In this document: positions 45,824-54,870 of the stretch, piece after piece | Numbering within the stretch: the stretch's first letter is position 1 | Layout of the letters: each line of letters begins with the position of its first letter | Source: an uncultured Eubacteriales bacterium | Lineage (GTDB): Bacteria > Bacillota > Clostridia > Oscillospirales > CAG-272 | Length of the DNA: 64,000 bases | NCBI GenBank assembly: GCA_902491535.1 | Contig: CABUHS010000011.1 | Coordinates: forward strand, 9,635-73,634 | Direction: 5' to 3' | Position numbers and translations under genes: made by a program | The notes under the pieces: generated by a model | Told to the model about the DNA's origin: nothing | What the model saw: only the letters and a program-made list of their open reading frames with translations | The model's database searches: none

Positions 45824-48800
45824 ATGAATACAAGGCATAATCGGCTGCTCGCAGGTTTGCTGGCTTTTATTATGATAATATCCGTGCTGCCTGTGTCGGC
45901 ATTTGCAGCAGAAGCCGATCTGACCGTTTCTACTCCGGAGGAACTTCAAAATTTTGCATCTGATGTAAACGGAGGCAACAGCTATGAAGGAAAGACGGTT
46001 GTTTTGGCGGGTGATATAAGTCTCGGCGGCGAGGCAAACCCGTGGACGGCAATAGGAACGCAGTCTGCCCCGTTCAAAGGAACTTTTGACGGCGGTAATC
46101 ATGTCATCAGCGGATTATATATTAATTCAACGAAAAGTCATCAGGGACTTTTCGGTTATATAAACGGCGGTACGGTGCAGAATGTGACCGTGCAGGGAAG
46201 TGTTACGTCGACGGGCGGAAATATAGCCGGAGTTGCTGGATATAACAATAAGGGAATAATCAAAAACTGTTCGAGTGCAGTTGATGTAAACGGTAAAGGC
46301 GGAAGCTTTGTACATTATTACGGCGGAATCGCTGCATACAACAACGGTACGGTTACAGGCTGCGTGAACAGCGGAAGCATTGCAGCTACCGGAGGAGCTG
46401 CATGCGGAGGTATCGTAGGCTGCAATTTCGGAGGAACCGTTGCCGATTGTTATAATAAAGGAACTGTTCAGAACCCCGGTTCTCATGTCGGCGGTATTAT
46501 CGGACAGGGACGTAACGGCTCGGAAGTTGCAAACTGCTATAACATCGGCTCTGTAACCGGAAAAACAAATGTCGGAGCTATAGCCGGGCAGGCGCAGGAC
46601 GGAGCCGCATCATGTCAAAACAGCTATTATCTGGCCGGCAGCGCGTCTTTCGGTATCGGAAGTCTGTCAAATACTGACGGAGTTATGCCGGAAGAAGCTA
46701 TGAAAGCTCAGGAGTTTGCAGATAAACTCGGCGATGCTTTTATGTCCGATAAGGACGGAATAAACGGCGGATATCCCGTGCTGGCATGGCAGGAGCTTAT
46801 ACCCGATCTTATCATCGGAAGTTATGAGCAGTTAAAAGCTTTTGCTGACGATGTAAACAGCGGGAACACCTACGAGGGTAAGCTTGTCCGTCTTGACGTG
46901 AATGTATTTTTCGGAAAAGAAGCAAACCCGTGGACGGCAATAGGAACGCAGTCTGCCCCGTTCAAAGGAACTTTTGACGGTAACGGTCATGTTGTCAGCG
47001 GACTTTATATAAATTCGAAGTCAAGCTATCAGGGACTTTTCGGATATATAAACGGCGGTACAGTGCAGAATGTGGCCGTGCAGGGAAGTGTTACGTCGGC
47101 AGGCGGAAATATAGCCGGTGTCGTAGGGTATAACAATAAGGGAACGATTAAAAACTGCTCGAATGCGGTTGATGTAAACGGTACGGGCGGAAGCTTTGTA
47201 CATTATTACGGCGGAATCGCAGCGTACAGCAGCGGTACTGTTACAGGTTGCGTGAACAGCGGAAGTATTACAGCTACCGGAGGAGCTGCATGCGGAGGTA
47301 TCATAGGCTGCAATTTCGGCGGAAGCGTTACCGATTGCTATAATAAAGGAACTGTTGAAAATCCCGGCTCTCATGTCGGCGGTATCGTCGGGCAGGGACG
47401 CAATGGCGCAAGTATTGCAAACTGTTATAACATCGGCTCTGTAACAGGTAAAACAAATGTTGGAGCAGTTGTCGGACAGGCTCAGGACGGAGCTGCATCA
47501 TGTCAAAACAGCTATTATCTGACCGGCAGCGCATCTTTCGGTATCGGAAGTCTGTCAAATACTGACGGAGTTATGCCGGAAGAAGCTATGAAAGCTCAGG
47601 AGCTTGCAGATAAACTCGGCGATGCTTTTATGTCCGATAAGGACGGAATAAATGACGGATATCCCGTGCTTGTATGGGAAAACTCTGTCAGCACTGATAA
47701 GCCTGTGCGTCCTGCTTTTGCAGAAAGCACGGAGCTTTCCGCTGCTCTTGCGGAATATATCCGCGAAGCGGTAAACAGTACTAAAAGCCACAAGCTGTCC
47801 TCTTCGGGAACGCTTCTCGGAGATAAAGGATATATGGCGGGCGCAAGCTCTACAGATACCGACTGGATGGCTCTTACTATGGGACGTTTCGGAATATTTG
47901 AAGCCGGAGATGACAGCTACAGTTTCCGGATCGACGACGGCGGATATGACAGCTATATCAATGCGATGAGATCGTATATAGAGAAAACATATTCGGAAAA
48001 CGGCGGTATTCTTCACAGTGCCAAAGCGACCGAGTGGTACAGAGCCGCTATTACTGTTGCGGCGCTCGGAGGAGATCCGACAAGCTTCGGTACATACAAC
48101 GGTAAGCCTATTGATCTTATTGCAGACGGAAGTTATAACTGCGCTTTGCGGAACGGTCCCGGTACTCAGGGTATCAACGGATGGATATGGGGACTGATCG
48201 CGTTGGACGCAGGCTGCTATGACGTTCCGGAGGATGCAAAATATACACGTGAGAATTTTATCACGGAAATCCTTAAAATGCAGCTTACTGACGGCGCGGG
48301 CGGAAATGAGTACGGCGGTTGGGTACTCGGCGGTTACGGAAATAGTTCCGACGTGGATATAACCGCTATGGCGATTCAGGCTCTTGCGCCGTACTATAAC
48401 GACGACACCGTTTACACATACACAAATGAGATCAGCAAAAAAACTGTATCAAAGACAGTTCGCAGGTGTGTGGATGAGGCGCTTGAACGTCTCAGTGCAA
48501 TGATGAGCGGAAACGGAGGCTTTACTTCATGGGGAACGAATAACGCGGAGAGTATTGCGCAGGTAATTGTTGCGCTTTGTTCTCTCGGAATCGATCCGGC
48601 TGAGGATACACGCTTTATCACCGCAAACGGGAAAACACTCCTTGACGGACTCCTTGATTTCCGTACATCGGACGGAGGCTTCTGCCATATAGCAGGCAGC
48701 GGATGGAACTCTATGGCGAACGATCAGGCTGCATATGCTTTGGTTTCATACTGGAGATTTGAAAACGGAATGCGTTCGCTCTATGATATGCGCCCGAATT

Positions 48801-51800
48801 TTACAGATGAAGCCCGGGTGGCTATTGATACGGCGGTCGGAATGATAGATCGGCTTCCCGATCCTTCGGCAGATAACTATAAGTCTGCTCTGAAATCGGC
48901 GCTTGCCGCTTTCCGAGAAGTGCCTGAAAGCGAGCGAAGATATGTCGGCAATTATGCACAGCTTGCAGCTGCAATTGAGCTTGTCGGCGGAGAAACGGAG
49001 CTTGATACAGATGTACCGTACATTACATCTGTTGCAGTAACTCAGAAACCTGTTAAGGTAAAATATTATGACAGAGAGAATTTTGATCCCGCAGGAATGA
49101 CAGTTACTGCAATATACAGCGACGGAAAACGCGAAGCGGTCAGCGGATATACATACTCTCCCGTCGGCGCTTTGACGCTTTCTGATACTAAGATATACAT
49201 TACATACGGTATTCTGAAAACTTCGCTTGATATAACTGTTTCGGAGAAAATGCCCTGGGACGGAGAGGGTACCGAAGAAAATCCGTATCTTATCCGCTCG
49301 GCGGATGATCTTGCGGATATGTATACGTATATTACCGCTAAGCAAATGCCGACATCCGGAGTTCATTTCAGAATGACGCAGGATATCAATATGAAAAATA
49401 TTGAAAATTGGAGAGGTATTGCTGAAAGTACATCGAAGGGCTTCTGCGGACATTTTGACGGAGCCGGATATGCCGTATGGAATCTTAACCACACGTCGAA
49501 TTATAATGTTCTTGGTTTGTTCGGAAATCTCGGAGACGGTGCATTGATTGAAAATCTTACGGTTGCGAGCGGTAAGATAGGTGTTCCGGGCGGATACAAC
49601 AATACGGTCGGCGGAATTGCCGCAAGAGTTGTTTCGAATGCTTCGGCAACGATACGCAACTGTCATAATTATGCGTCGGTAAGCGGTCTGTGGGGCGTGG
49701 GAGGCATTCTCGGCGAGCTGGAAGATAACGCGCATGTAACTGTTGAAAATTGCAGCAATCGCGGAGAAGTTTATGCGTCATATACCGGAGGCGGTATTAT
49801 AGGTCAGGTCGGGCCAAACCGTTGGAAAAATAACGGCTCATCTGTGACGGTTGTAAACTGCTATAACGTGGGTAATATCGGCGGAACGGGAGCCTGGGGA
49901 CTCGGAGGAATTATCGGAAGCTTCCGTCTTGGAAACACCGATGATTCTGCCGTTAAAAACTGTTACAATGCCGGAACCGTCAGGGAAACAGAACCTTCCG
50001 GAGCTGTTATCGGAAGCGTTTGCGAAACATCTGTATTGCTTGAAAATGTGTATTATCTGAATTCTTCATGCGATAAGGCGGTCGGAATGTTTGATGACGG
50101 AGGAAATGATACTCCCGGTACGGTTACGGGTGAGGCTGCGGCGAAAACAGAAGCAGAAATGAAGGAAGCTTCTTTTTCGGCATTGCTTGGTGATGCTTTT
50201 GCTGCGGATGCTCAGACTGTCGGCGGCGGATATCCTGTTTTGAAAGTGCAGAAACCGATCGGAGAAGAAGCTCCCGTTCGTGCAGGACTCGAGATCGGAA
50301 CTGCCGAAGAACTGATTGCTTTTGCTGAGCGTGTCAATAAGGGAGAGCGCTTTACAGGTAAAACGGTAGCTCTTACTGCACACATAGATCTTTCGGATGT
50401 CGATAACTGGATACCGATCGGACGCTCAGGTAATTATTCATTTGACGGTATTTTTGACGGCCGTAACTGTGTTATTGACAACCTTTACTCTGTGAGCGGA
50501 GGACTGTTCGGCTATGTAGGATCAAACGCCGTTATTAAAAATGTCGGCGTTGCCAGCGGTGAGATAGGTAAAGCAGAGAATTACACTCAGTTCCTCGGAG
50601 GTATCGCAAACTGGAGCAACGGCGCAGACTTTATCGGATGCTGGAACGGCGCTGATATCTACTGTGCAGGCTACAGCGGCGGTATAGTCGGAACTGTACG
50701 CGACGGCGGAGAGAGCCTCATCAGGGAATGTTATAATGTCGGTACTGTCTATGGAAAAGACACGCATGTCGGCGGTATCGTCGGACATCTCGACACGACA
50801 CGGGAGCAGGAAGGAACCGAGGTCAATGTTACTGTCGAAAACTGCTATAATACCGGTACGGTATATGCATCAGGTTCTGCAGGCGGCATTGCAGGCGGTA
50901 TTCAGGACGGCCATACGGTACGCGGGTGCTACAATGCAGGAGACGTTTATGCTTCATCAGAATCTTTGCCGATAGCAGGATCGGTCGTCGGTTCTGTGAC
51001 AAGAGCAAATACGTTTGAAAAGTGTTATTATGATGTTTCGACATGTGAAAAAGGTATCGGAGAGCTTGACAGCGGGGAGATCATCGGAATGACTGCCGAT
51101 GAAATGCGTTCTTCGGATTTTGCAGAGCTTCTCGGAGGAAGTTTCACGGAAGATCCTTACGGACTTGCTAACGGCGGATATCCGATCTTCAGTTGGCAGA
51201 GTACATATGATGCCGATGATATTAACTATGTAGTCGAAAAGATCGGTGCGATAGGAGTAGTAACGCCCGACAGTGCTGACGCTGTTAATGCGGCAAGAAA
51301 CGCTTATGATGACCTTGACAGCAGTCTTAAATCCTATGTTTCAAATTATTCGGTGCTTCAGCAAGCAGAAACAGAGCTTGCAGCTGTGCAGGTTTTGCGT
51401 CAGGTAAAGGATACGGCAAAGACTCAGCTTGAAAGCTATAAGGATTTTGAGGATTACCGTGATGCTCAGCAGGAAGAGCTGAAGCAGATTATCGCAGACG
51501 GTAAAATTTCTATAGAAAATGCATCTGATGAGGAATCGGCTTTGCAGGTACTTGCTGAAGCAAAGGCTGATATGGACACTGTAAAAACCGATAAACAGCT
51601 TACAGATGAGGAAGCGATAGCGTCAGTTTCCGGGCTTATAGCGGCGATCGGGGTAGTAACGCCCGACAGTGCTGATGCTGTTAATGCGGCAAGAAATGCT
51701 TACGATAACCTTGACGGCAGTCTTAAATCCTATGTTTCAAATTATTCTGTGCTTCAGCAGGCAGAGACAGAGCTTGCAGCTATGCAGACCTTACGTCAGG

Positions 51801-52576
51801 TAAAGGATACGGCAAAGGCTCAGCTTGAAAGCTATAAGGACTTTGCGGATTACCGCGAGGCTCAGCAGGAAGAATTGAAGCAGATCATAGCGGACGGTAA
51901 AATTTCTATAGAAAATGCATCTGACGCGGAATCGGCTTTGCAGATACTTGCAGAAGCAAAAGCTGATATGGATAAAGTCAAGACTGAAAAACAGCTTACA
52001 GATGAGGAAGCGGTAGCGTCGGTTTCCGGGCTTATAGAGGCGATCGGAACGGTAACACTCCAAAGTGCAGACGCTGTCAAAGCGGCAAGAAATGCTTATG
52101 ACGGTTTAGACGATAGTTTGAAATCTCATGTTTCGAATTACATCGTACTCAATCAGGCAGAAGCAAAGCTTGCTTATTTACAGACGGTAAGTCAGGCGCA
52201 GAGTGTTTCTGAGCTTATAAATTCAATCGGAACGGTAACTCTCGAAAGTGAGTCTGTTATCGCTGCTGCGCGTGTAGCATACGATTCGCTTTCCGATGAG
52301 GCAAAAGCGCTTGTTGAGGGCTTGAATGTGCTTGAGTCAGCCGAAAAAGCGCTTGCGGATTTAAAGAACGCTGTAAATGATCCTGATGATACGAAGCTCG
52401 GAGATATCAACGGAGACGGAATGGTTAATTCAAAAGATCTTACCCGTCTTATGAAGCTTATATCCGGTGAAAAAGTTGAAGTATTCGGAACCCCCGATAT
52501 CAACGGAGACGAAGCGGTCAACTCAAAGGATCTTACCCGCCTGATGAAGATCATATCGGGCGCTTTGAGCGCTTAA
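45824..52576 (+). CDS. Giant secreted protein: GLUG repeats, intrinsic-factor-like alpha domain, helical repeats, dockerin
   Basis: A 2250-residue secreted protein. Order: signal peptide (about 1-28, ending VSAFA); two near-identical 296-residue GLUG-type beta blocks (33-328, 329-624); an alpha/alpha-barrel domain (625-1060) with VDITAMAIQALAPYY (about 843) and NAESIAQVIVALCSLGID (about 907), patterned like the alpha domain of human intrinsic factor; an Ig-like domain (1062-1140); two more GLUG blocks (1142-1485, 1485-1800); about three 132-residue helical repeats (1800-2180); and a C-terminal type I dockerin (2192-2250) with two Ca-binding DINGDxxVNSKDLTRLMKxIS repeats. GGAGG precedes the ATG. 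It follows the cobalamin riboswitch, so a role in cobalamin capture is inferred; binding is not shown. The dockerin implies attachment to a cohesin-bearing scaffold. Confidence 0.9.
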   Translation: MNTRHNRLLAGLLAFIMIISVLPVSAFAAEADLTVSTPEELQNFASDVNGGNSYEGKTVVLAGDISLGGEANPWTAIGTQSAPFKGTFDGGNHVISGLYINSTKSHQGLFGYINGGTVQNVTVQGSVTSTGGNIAGVAGYNNKGIIKNCSSAVDVNGKGGSFVHYYGGIAAYNNGTVTGCVNSGSIAATGGAACGGIVGCNFGGTVADCYNKGTVQNPGSHVGGIIGQGRNGSEVANCYNIGSVTGKTNVGAIAGQAQDGAASCQNSYYLAGSASFGIGSLSNTDGVMPEEAMKAQEFADKLGDAFMSDKDGINGGYPVLAWQELIPDLIIGSYEQLKAFADDVNSGNTYEGKLVRLDVNVFFGKEANPWTAIGTQSAPFKGTFDGNGHVVSGLYINSKSSYQGLFGYINGGTVQNVAVQGSVTSAGGNIAGVVGYNNKGTIKNCSNAVDVNGTGGSFVHYYGGIAAYSSGTVTGCVNSGSITATGGAACGGIIGCNFGGSVTDCYNKGTVENPGSHVGGIVGQGRNGASIANCYNIGSVTGKTNVGAVVGQAQDGAASCQNSYYLTGSASFGIGSLSNTDGVMPEEAMKAQELADKLGDAFMSDKDGINDGYPVLVWENSVSTDKPVRPAFAESTELSAALAEYIREAVNSTKSHKLSSSGTLLGDKGYMAGASSTDTDWMALTMGRFGIFEAGDDSYSFRIDDGGYDSYINAMRSYIEKTYSENGGILHSAKATEWYRAAITVAALGGDPTSFGTYNGKPIDLIADGSYNCALRNGPGTQGINGWIWGLIALDAGCYDVPEDAKYTRENFITEILKMQLTDGAGGNEYGGWVLGGYGNSSDVDITAMAIQALAPYYNDDTVYTYTNEISKKTVSKTVRRCVDEALERLSAMMSGNGGFTSWGTNNAESIAQVIVALCSLGIDPAEDTRFITANGKTLLDGLLDFRTSDGGFCHIAGSGWNSMANDQAAYALVSYWRFENGMRSLYDMRPNFTDEARVAIDTAVGMIDRLPDPSADNYKSALKSALAAFREVPESERRYVGNYAQLAAAIELVGGETELDTDVPYITSVAVTQKPVKVKYYDRENFDPAGMTVTAIYSDGKREAVSGYTYSPVGALTLSDTKIYITYGILKTSLDITVSEKMPWDGEGTEENPYLIRSADDLADMYTYITAKQMPTSGVHFRMTQDINMKNIENWRGIAESTSKGFCGHFDGAGYAVWNLNHTSNYNVLGLFGNLGDGALIENLTVASGKIGVPGGYNNTVGGIAARVVSNASATIRNCHNYASVSGLWGVGGILGELEDNAHVTVENCSNRGEVYASYTGGGIIGQVGPNRWKNNGSSVTVVNCYNVGNIGGTGAWGLGGIIGSFRLGNTDDSAVKNCYNAGTVRETEPSGAVIGSVCETSVLLENVYYLNSSCDKAVGMFDDGGNDTPGTVTGEAAAKTEAEMKEASFSALLGDAFAADAQTVGGGYPVLKVQKPIGEEAPVRAGLEIGTAEELIAFAERVNKGERFTGKTVALTAHIDLSDVDNWIPIGRSGNYSFDGIFDGRNCVIDNLYSVSGGLFGYVGSNAVIKNVGVASGEIGKAENYTQFLGGIANWSNGADFIGCWNGADIYCAGYSGGIVGTVRDGGESLIRECYNVGTVYGKDTHVGGIVGHLDTTREQEGTEVNVTVENCYNTGTVYASGSAGGIAGGIQDGHTVRGCYNAGDVYASSESLPIAGSVVGSVTRANTFEKCYYDVSTCEKGIGELDSGEIIGMTADEMRSSDFAELLGGSFTEDPYGLANGGYPIFSWQSTYDADDINYVVEKIGAIGVVTPDSADAVNAARNAYDDLDSSLKSYVSNYSVLQQAETELAAVQVLRQVKDTAKTQLESYKDFEDYRDAQQEELKQIIADGKISIENASDEESALQVLAEAKADMDTVKTDKQLTDEEAIASVSGLIAAIGVVTPDSADAVNAARNAYDNLDGSLKSYVSNYSVLQQAETELAAMQTLRQVKDTAKAQLESYKDFADYREAQQEELKQIIADGKISIENASDAESALQILAEAKADMDKVKTEKQLTDEEAVASVSGLIEAIGTVTLQSADAVKAARNAYDGLDDSLKSHVSNYIVLNQAEAKLAYLQTVSQAQSVSELINSIGTVTLESESVIAAARVAYDSLSDEAKALVEGLNVLESAEKALADLKNAVNDPDDTKLGDINGDGMVNSKDLTRLMKLISGEKVEVFGTPDINGDEAVNSKDLTRLMKIISGALSA
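45914..47689 (+). repeat. Tandem duplication of an 888-bp (296-residue) GLUG block
   Basis: Two copies in frame with a period of 888 bases; stretches such as those around 46034 and 46922 are identical over more than 50 bases. High nucleotide identity suggests a recent duplication or conversion. Confidence 0.85.
51220..52370 (+). repeat. Helical repeats with a 396-bp period
   Basis: The GTAGTAACGCCCGACAGTG segment recurs at 51257 and 51653, 396 bases (132 residues) apart, with a third diverged unit after it. Each unit encodes a VTPDSADAVNAARNAYD helix and a Gln/Glu-rich coiled segment. Confidence 0.8.
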
Positions 52577-52641
52577 TATGCGGCTGACCACAAATTTTCA
52601 TGTATCGGGATGCTGATATATTACTTTTCCGATACGGACGT

Positions 52642-52671
52642 AAAGGGCGGTTCGGATTAGGACTGCCTTTT
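52642..52671 (+). terminator. Weak hairpin between the giant gene and the DUF4430 gene
   Basis: AAAGGGCGGTTC and GGACTGCCTTTT pair with three G-U wobbles over a 6-base loop, followed by only TTTT. It may attenuate the transcript, setting a higher level for the giant protein than for the transporter. Confidence 0.5.
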
Positions 52672-52761
52672 GCGGCATTACGGATACTGCAATTTTTTGT
52701 GTTGATCATAATGTACTTTACAAAATGATTTGCAGATGATAAAATAAAAGGAGAAGTCGGA

Positions 52762-54870
52762 ATGCGACCTATAAAAAGGCTTGCTTTAATTTTGAGCAGC
52801 TTGTTTCTGGCAGTTTCATTCGTCTTGCCGTCATTTTCGGTGTCGGCGGCATCCGGTCCGGCAATTACTGCAACGCTGACAGATAACGCTGTTCAGAAAG
52901 GCAGTAAAAAAACATTCGATGTTTGGGCGAAAAATTCGGCAGGAGAAAAAATAAAAGCAACTGTAAAATTAAACGGTAAAATTGTCAGTCCGACATGGGA
53001 TGATACTGAAAAAACAAGCTATACGCTTGTTTTTACCGAGGAAGGGGAAAATATTGTCACAGTTTCCGCGTCGTCTGACGGCGGAAAAAGAAAAGAACTG
53101 ACGTATCATATTACATATGTAAAGGCGAAAGCCGGAGAGCAGATCGGAACGGCGGTATGGAGCATAGAACTGTTTACGGTCGGATGCGGCTATCTGATCT
53201 GTCCGGTGAGCGTGCCGATATACGAAGGAGAGACTTCGGCAGAGCAGCTGATAAGACTTCTTCATAATAACGGTTTTGTCGGATATTACGGCGGTACGCC
53301 GAAATCGGCTTTTTATCTCGGTTATATCGCGGACGGGACGGTATCTGCGGAGAAATATAACAATTATCAGAAGAGCGGAGCGCCGTTAGAGCCGAGGCTA
53401 CTGAATATTTCTCCGAAAATTCCGGATATGCTTATTCCTTATCTTGAGGAAACAATGACATTTTTCGATCCTGACGATTATCTGAATAACTGGAAAGGAT
53501 ATATAGGGGAATTTGCATTTACCAACGGTTCGGGATGGATGTATTCTGTCAATAATATTTTCCCGAATGTCGGATTTTCCGATACATACTTATCTGACGG
53601 CGACGTCGTGCGTGTTCAGTATACTCTCGGATACGGCGCGGATATCGGAGGCTTGGGTTCTATAGGCGGAAATGTTCCCGATTTAGATGTACAGCCAACG
53701 TCAGGTTACTTTGCCGCCGCGAATAAAGATGAACTGTGCAAAGCTATAAGCAGGGCATTGACCTCCGGCGATATATCAAAGAAACGCGTAAAAGAGGCAT
53801 ACAGCGCTGCGGTATCGGTTATGGAAACGCTGAATGCTTCTCAGAGCGCCGTTGACTCCGCTGTGAATGTACTGAACAGTGCTTTGCTTGATCCCGGAAC
53901 CGAAACAGAAACAGATTTGCCTGAAACTCAGCCTGCCGTTTATCCCCCGGAGACAGATCCTAAGGCTGATCCCGGCGATCCGGATGCTTCGGATAAGCCG
54001 TCGGATATTGAAATTCCGCCTGAATTTGTCGGTCCGATCAAGCCTCCGGATTCCGGAAACGAGACAGATAAGCCGTCCGGCGCTGACACCGGAATCCCGA
54101 GCCCCGGAAGCGTGTCAGATAAACCGTCAGTACCGCCCGTCACGGACAGCGGAATCGGTTTTGAACCTTCAAATTCCGGAAACGGTACAAATAAGCCGTC
54201 AGGTTACGGCGGATTTGAGAACTCAGGTACTTCTTCGGGCTCGGGAAGTACGGTAAATAAACCGTCTGCCTCGAACAGTGCGGAAAGTCCGAATAAGCCT
54301 TCGGCGTCGGGAAACGGATCAAATAAAACGTCAAATTCATTGCTGCCGTCCGCTCCGAGCAGTATAATCGGAGTGTTCAGACCGTCAGGTTCGTCGGGTA
54401 ACGGAGAAGGTAAGTTAGGCATTAGCTTACCTTTTGCGCCGGAAGGCAGCGTATTCGATCCGCCTGATTTCGCAGGTGTTTCAAATGAATCTTTTAATCA
54501 TGAGGTTACGTCTGACCGTGACAGTACAGTATCCGGCAATGAGGATGATACGCAGCAAAAATCGGACATTTCGGGCGTATCCGATGATATAACTGATGCA
54601 GCTTCTCCTGATTCGGAGGCAGTCGGAAGCACCGGAATACATAATGCCGGCAGCTCATCGGGAACAGAAAAAAGTGAATCCGGAAATAACGGCTCCGTTT
54701 CCGAAAATGATACCGATGAAAAAAACGGCGTATCTCCGAAGCCTTTTATAATCGCAGGTGTTTCGGCAGTTACCGTTGCTGCAGCTGCTTTTTACATTTT
54801 ATCTGTTCGCCGTAAGAATGCGAAAATTTCCGCAGACTCTGAATCTGAAGGAGATGTCAGGAATGGCTAA
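52762..54870 (+). CDS. Anchored DUF4430 (transcobalamin beta-domain-like) surface protein
   Basis: A 702-residue protein: signal peptide (1-31), an Ig-like domain (35-125), a DUF4430 domain (131-300) with GSGWMYSVNNIFPNVG (about 257) and LSDGDVVRVQYTLGYG, a short helical FIVAR-like part (315-370), a long Ser/Pro/Gly/Asn linker with NKPSG-type repeats (375-665), one membrane helix (672-690) and a short basic tail. DUF4430 is related to the C-terminal domain of transcobalamin and intrinsic factor. The linker would let the domain reach out through the wall. AAGGAG precedes ATG. It overlaps the next gene by 8 bases. Confidence 0.9.
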   Translation: MRPIKRLALILSSLFLAVSFVLPSFSVSAASGPAITATLTDNAVQKGSKKTFDVWAKNSAGEKIKATVKLNGKIVSPTWDDTEKTSYTLVFTEEGENIVTVSASSDGGKRKELTYHITYVKAKAGEQIGTAVWSIELFTVGCGYLICPVSVPIYEGETSAEQLIRLLHNNGFVGYYGGTPKSAFYLGYIADGTVSAEKYNNYQKSGAPLEPRLLNISPKIPDMLIPYLEETMTFFDPDDYLNNWKGYIGEFAFTNGSGWMYSVNNIFPNVGFSDTYLSDGDVVRVQYTLGYGADIGGLGSIGGNVPDLDVQPTSGYFAAANKDELCKAISRALTSGDISKKRVKEAYSAAVSVMETLNASQSAVDSAVNVLNSALLDPGTETETDLPETQPAVYPPETDPKADPGDPDASDKPSDIEIPPEFVGPIKPPDSGNETDKPSGADTGIPSPGSVSDKPSVPPVTDSGIGFEPSNSGNGTNKPSGYGGFENSGTSSGSGSTVNKPSASNSAESPNKPSASGNGSNKTSNSLLPSAPSSIIGVFRPSGSSGNGEGKLGISLPFAPEGSVFDPPDFAGVSNESFNHEVTSDRDSTVSGNEDDTQQKSDISGVSDDITDAASPDSEAVGSTGIHNAGSSSGTEKSESGNNGSVSENDTDEKNGVSPKPFIIAGVSAVTVAAAAFYILSVRRKNAKISADSESEGDVRNG

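Noticed and set aside
46127..47374. Paired antisense frames in the two GLUG blocks
   Set aside because: They resemble each other only because the sense DNA is duplicated.
48746..49735. Minus-strand open frame inside the giant surface protein gene
   Set aside because: It lies wholly within an in-frame repeat protein and has no start signal or domain.
52717..52745. TTTACA/TAAAAT promoter-like pair just before the 52762 gene
   Set aside because: The start site would fall inside the Shine-Dalgarno, leaving no ribosome binding site on the message.
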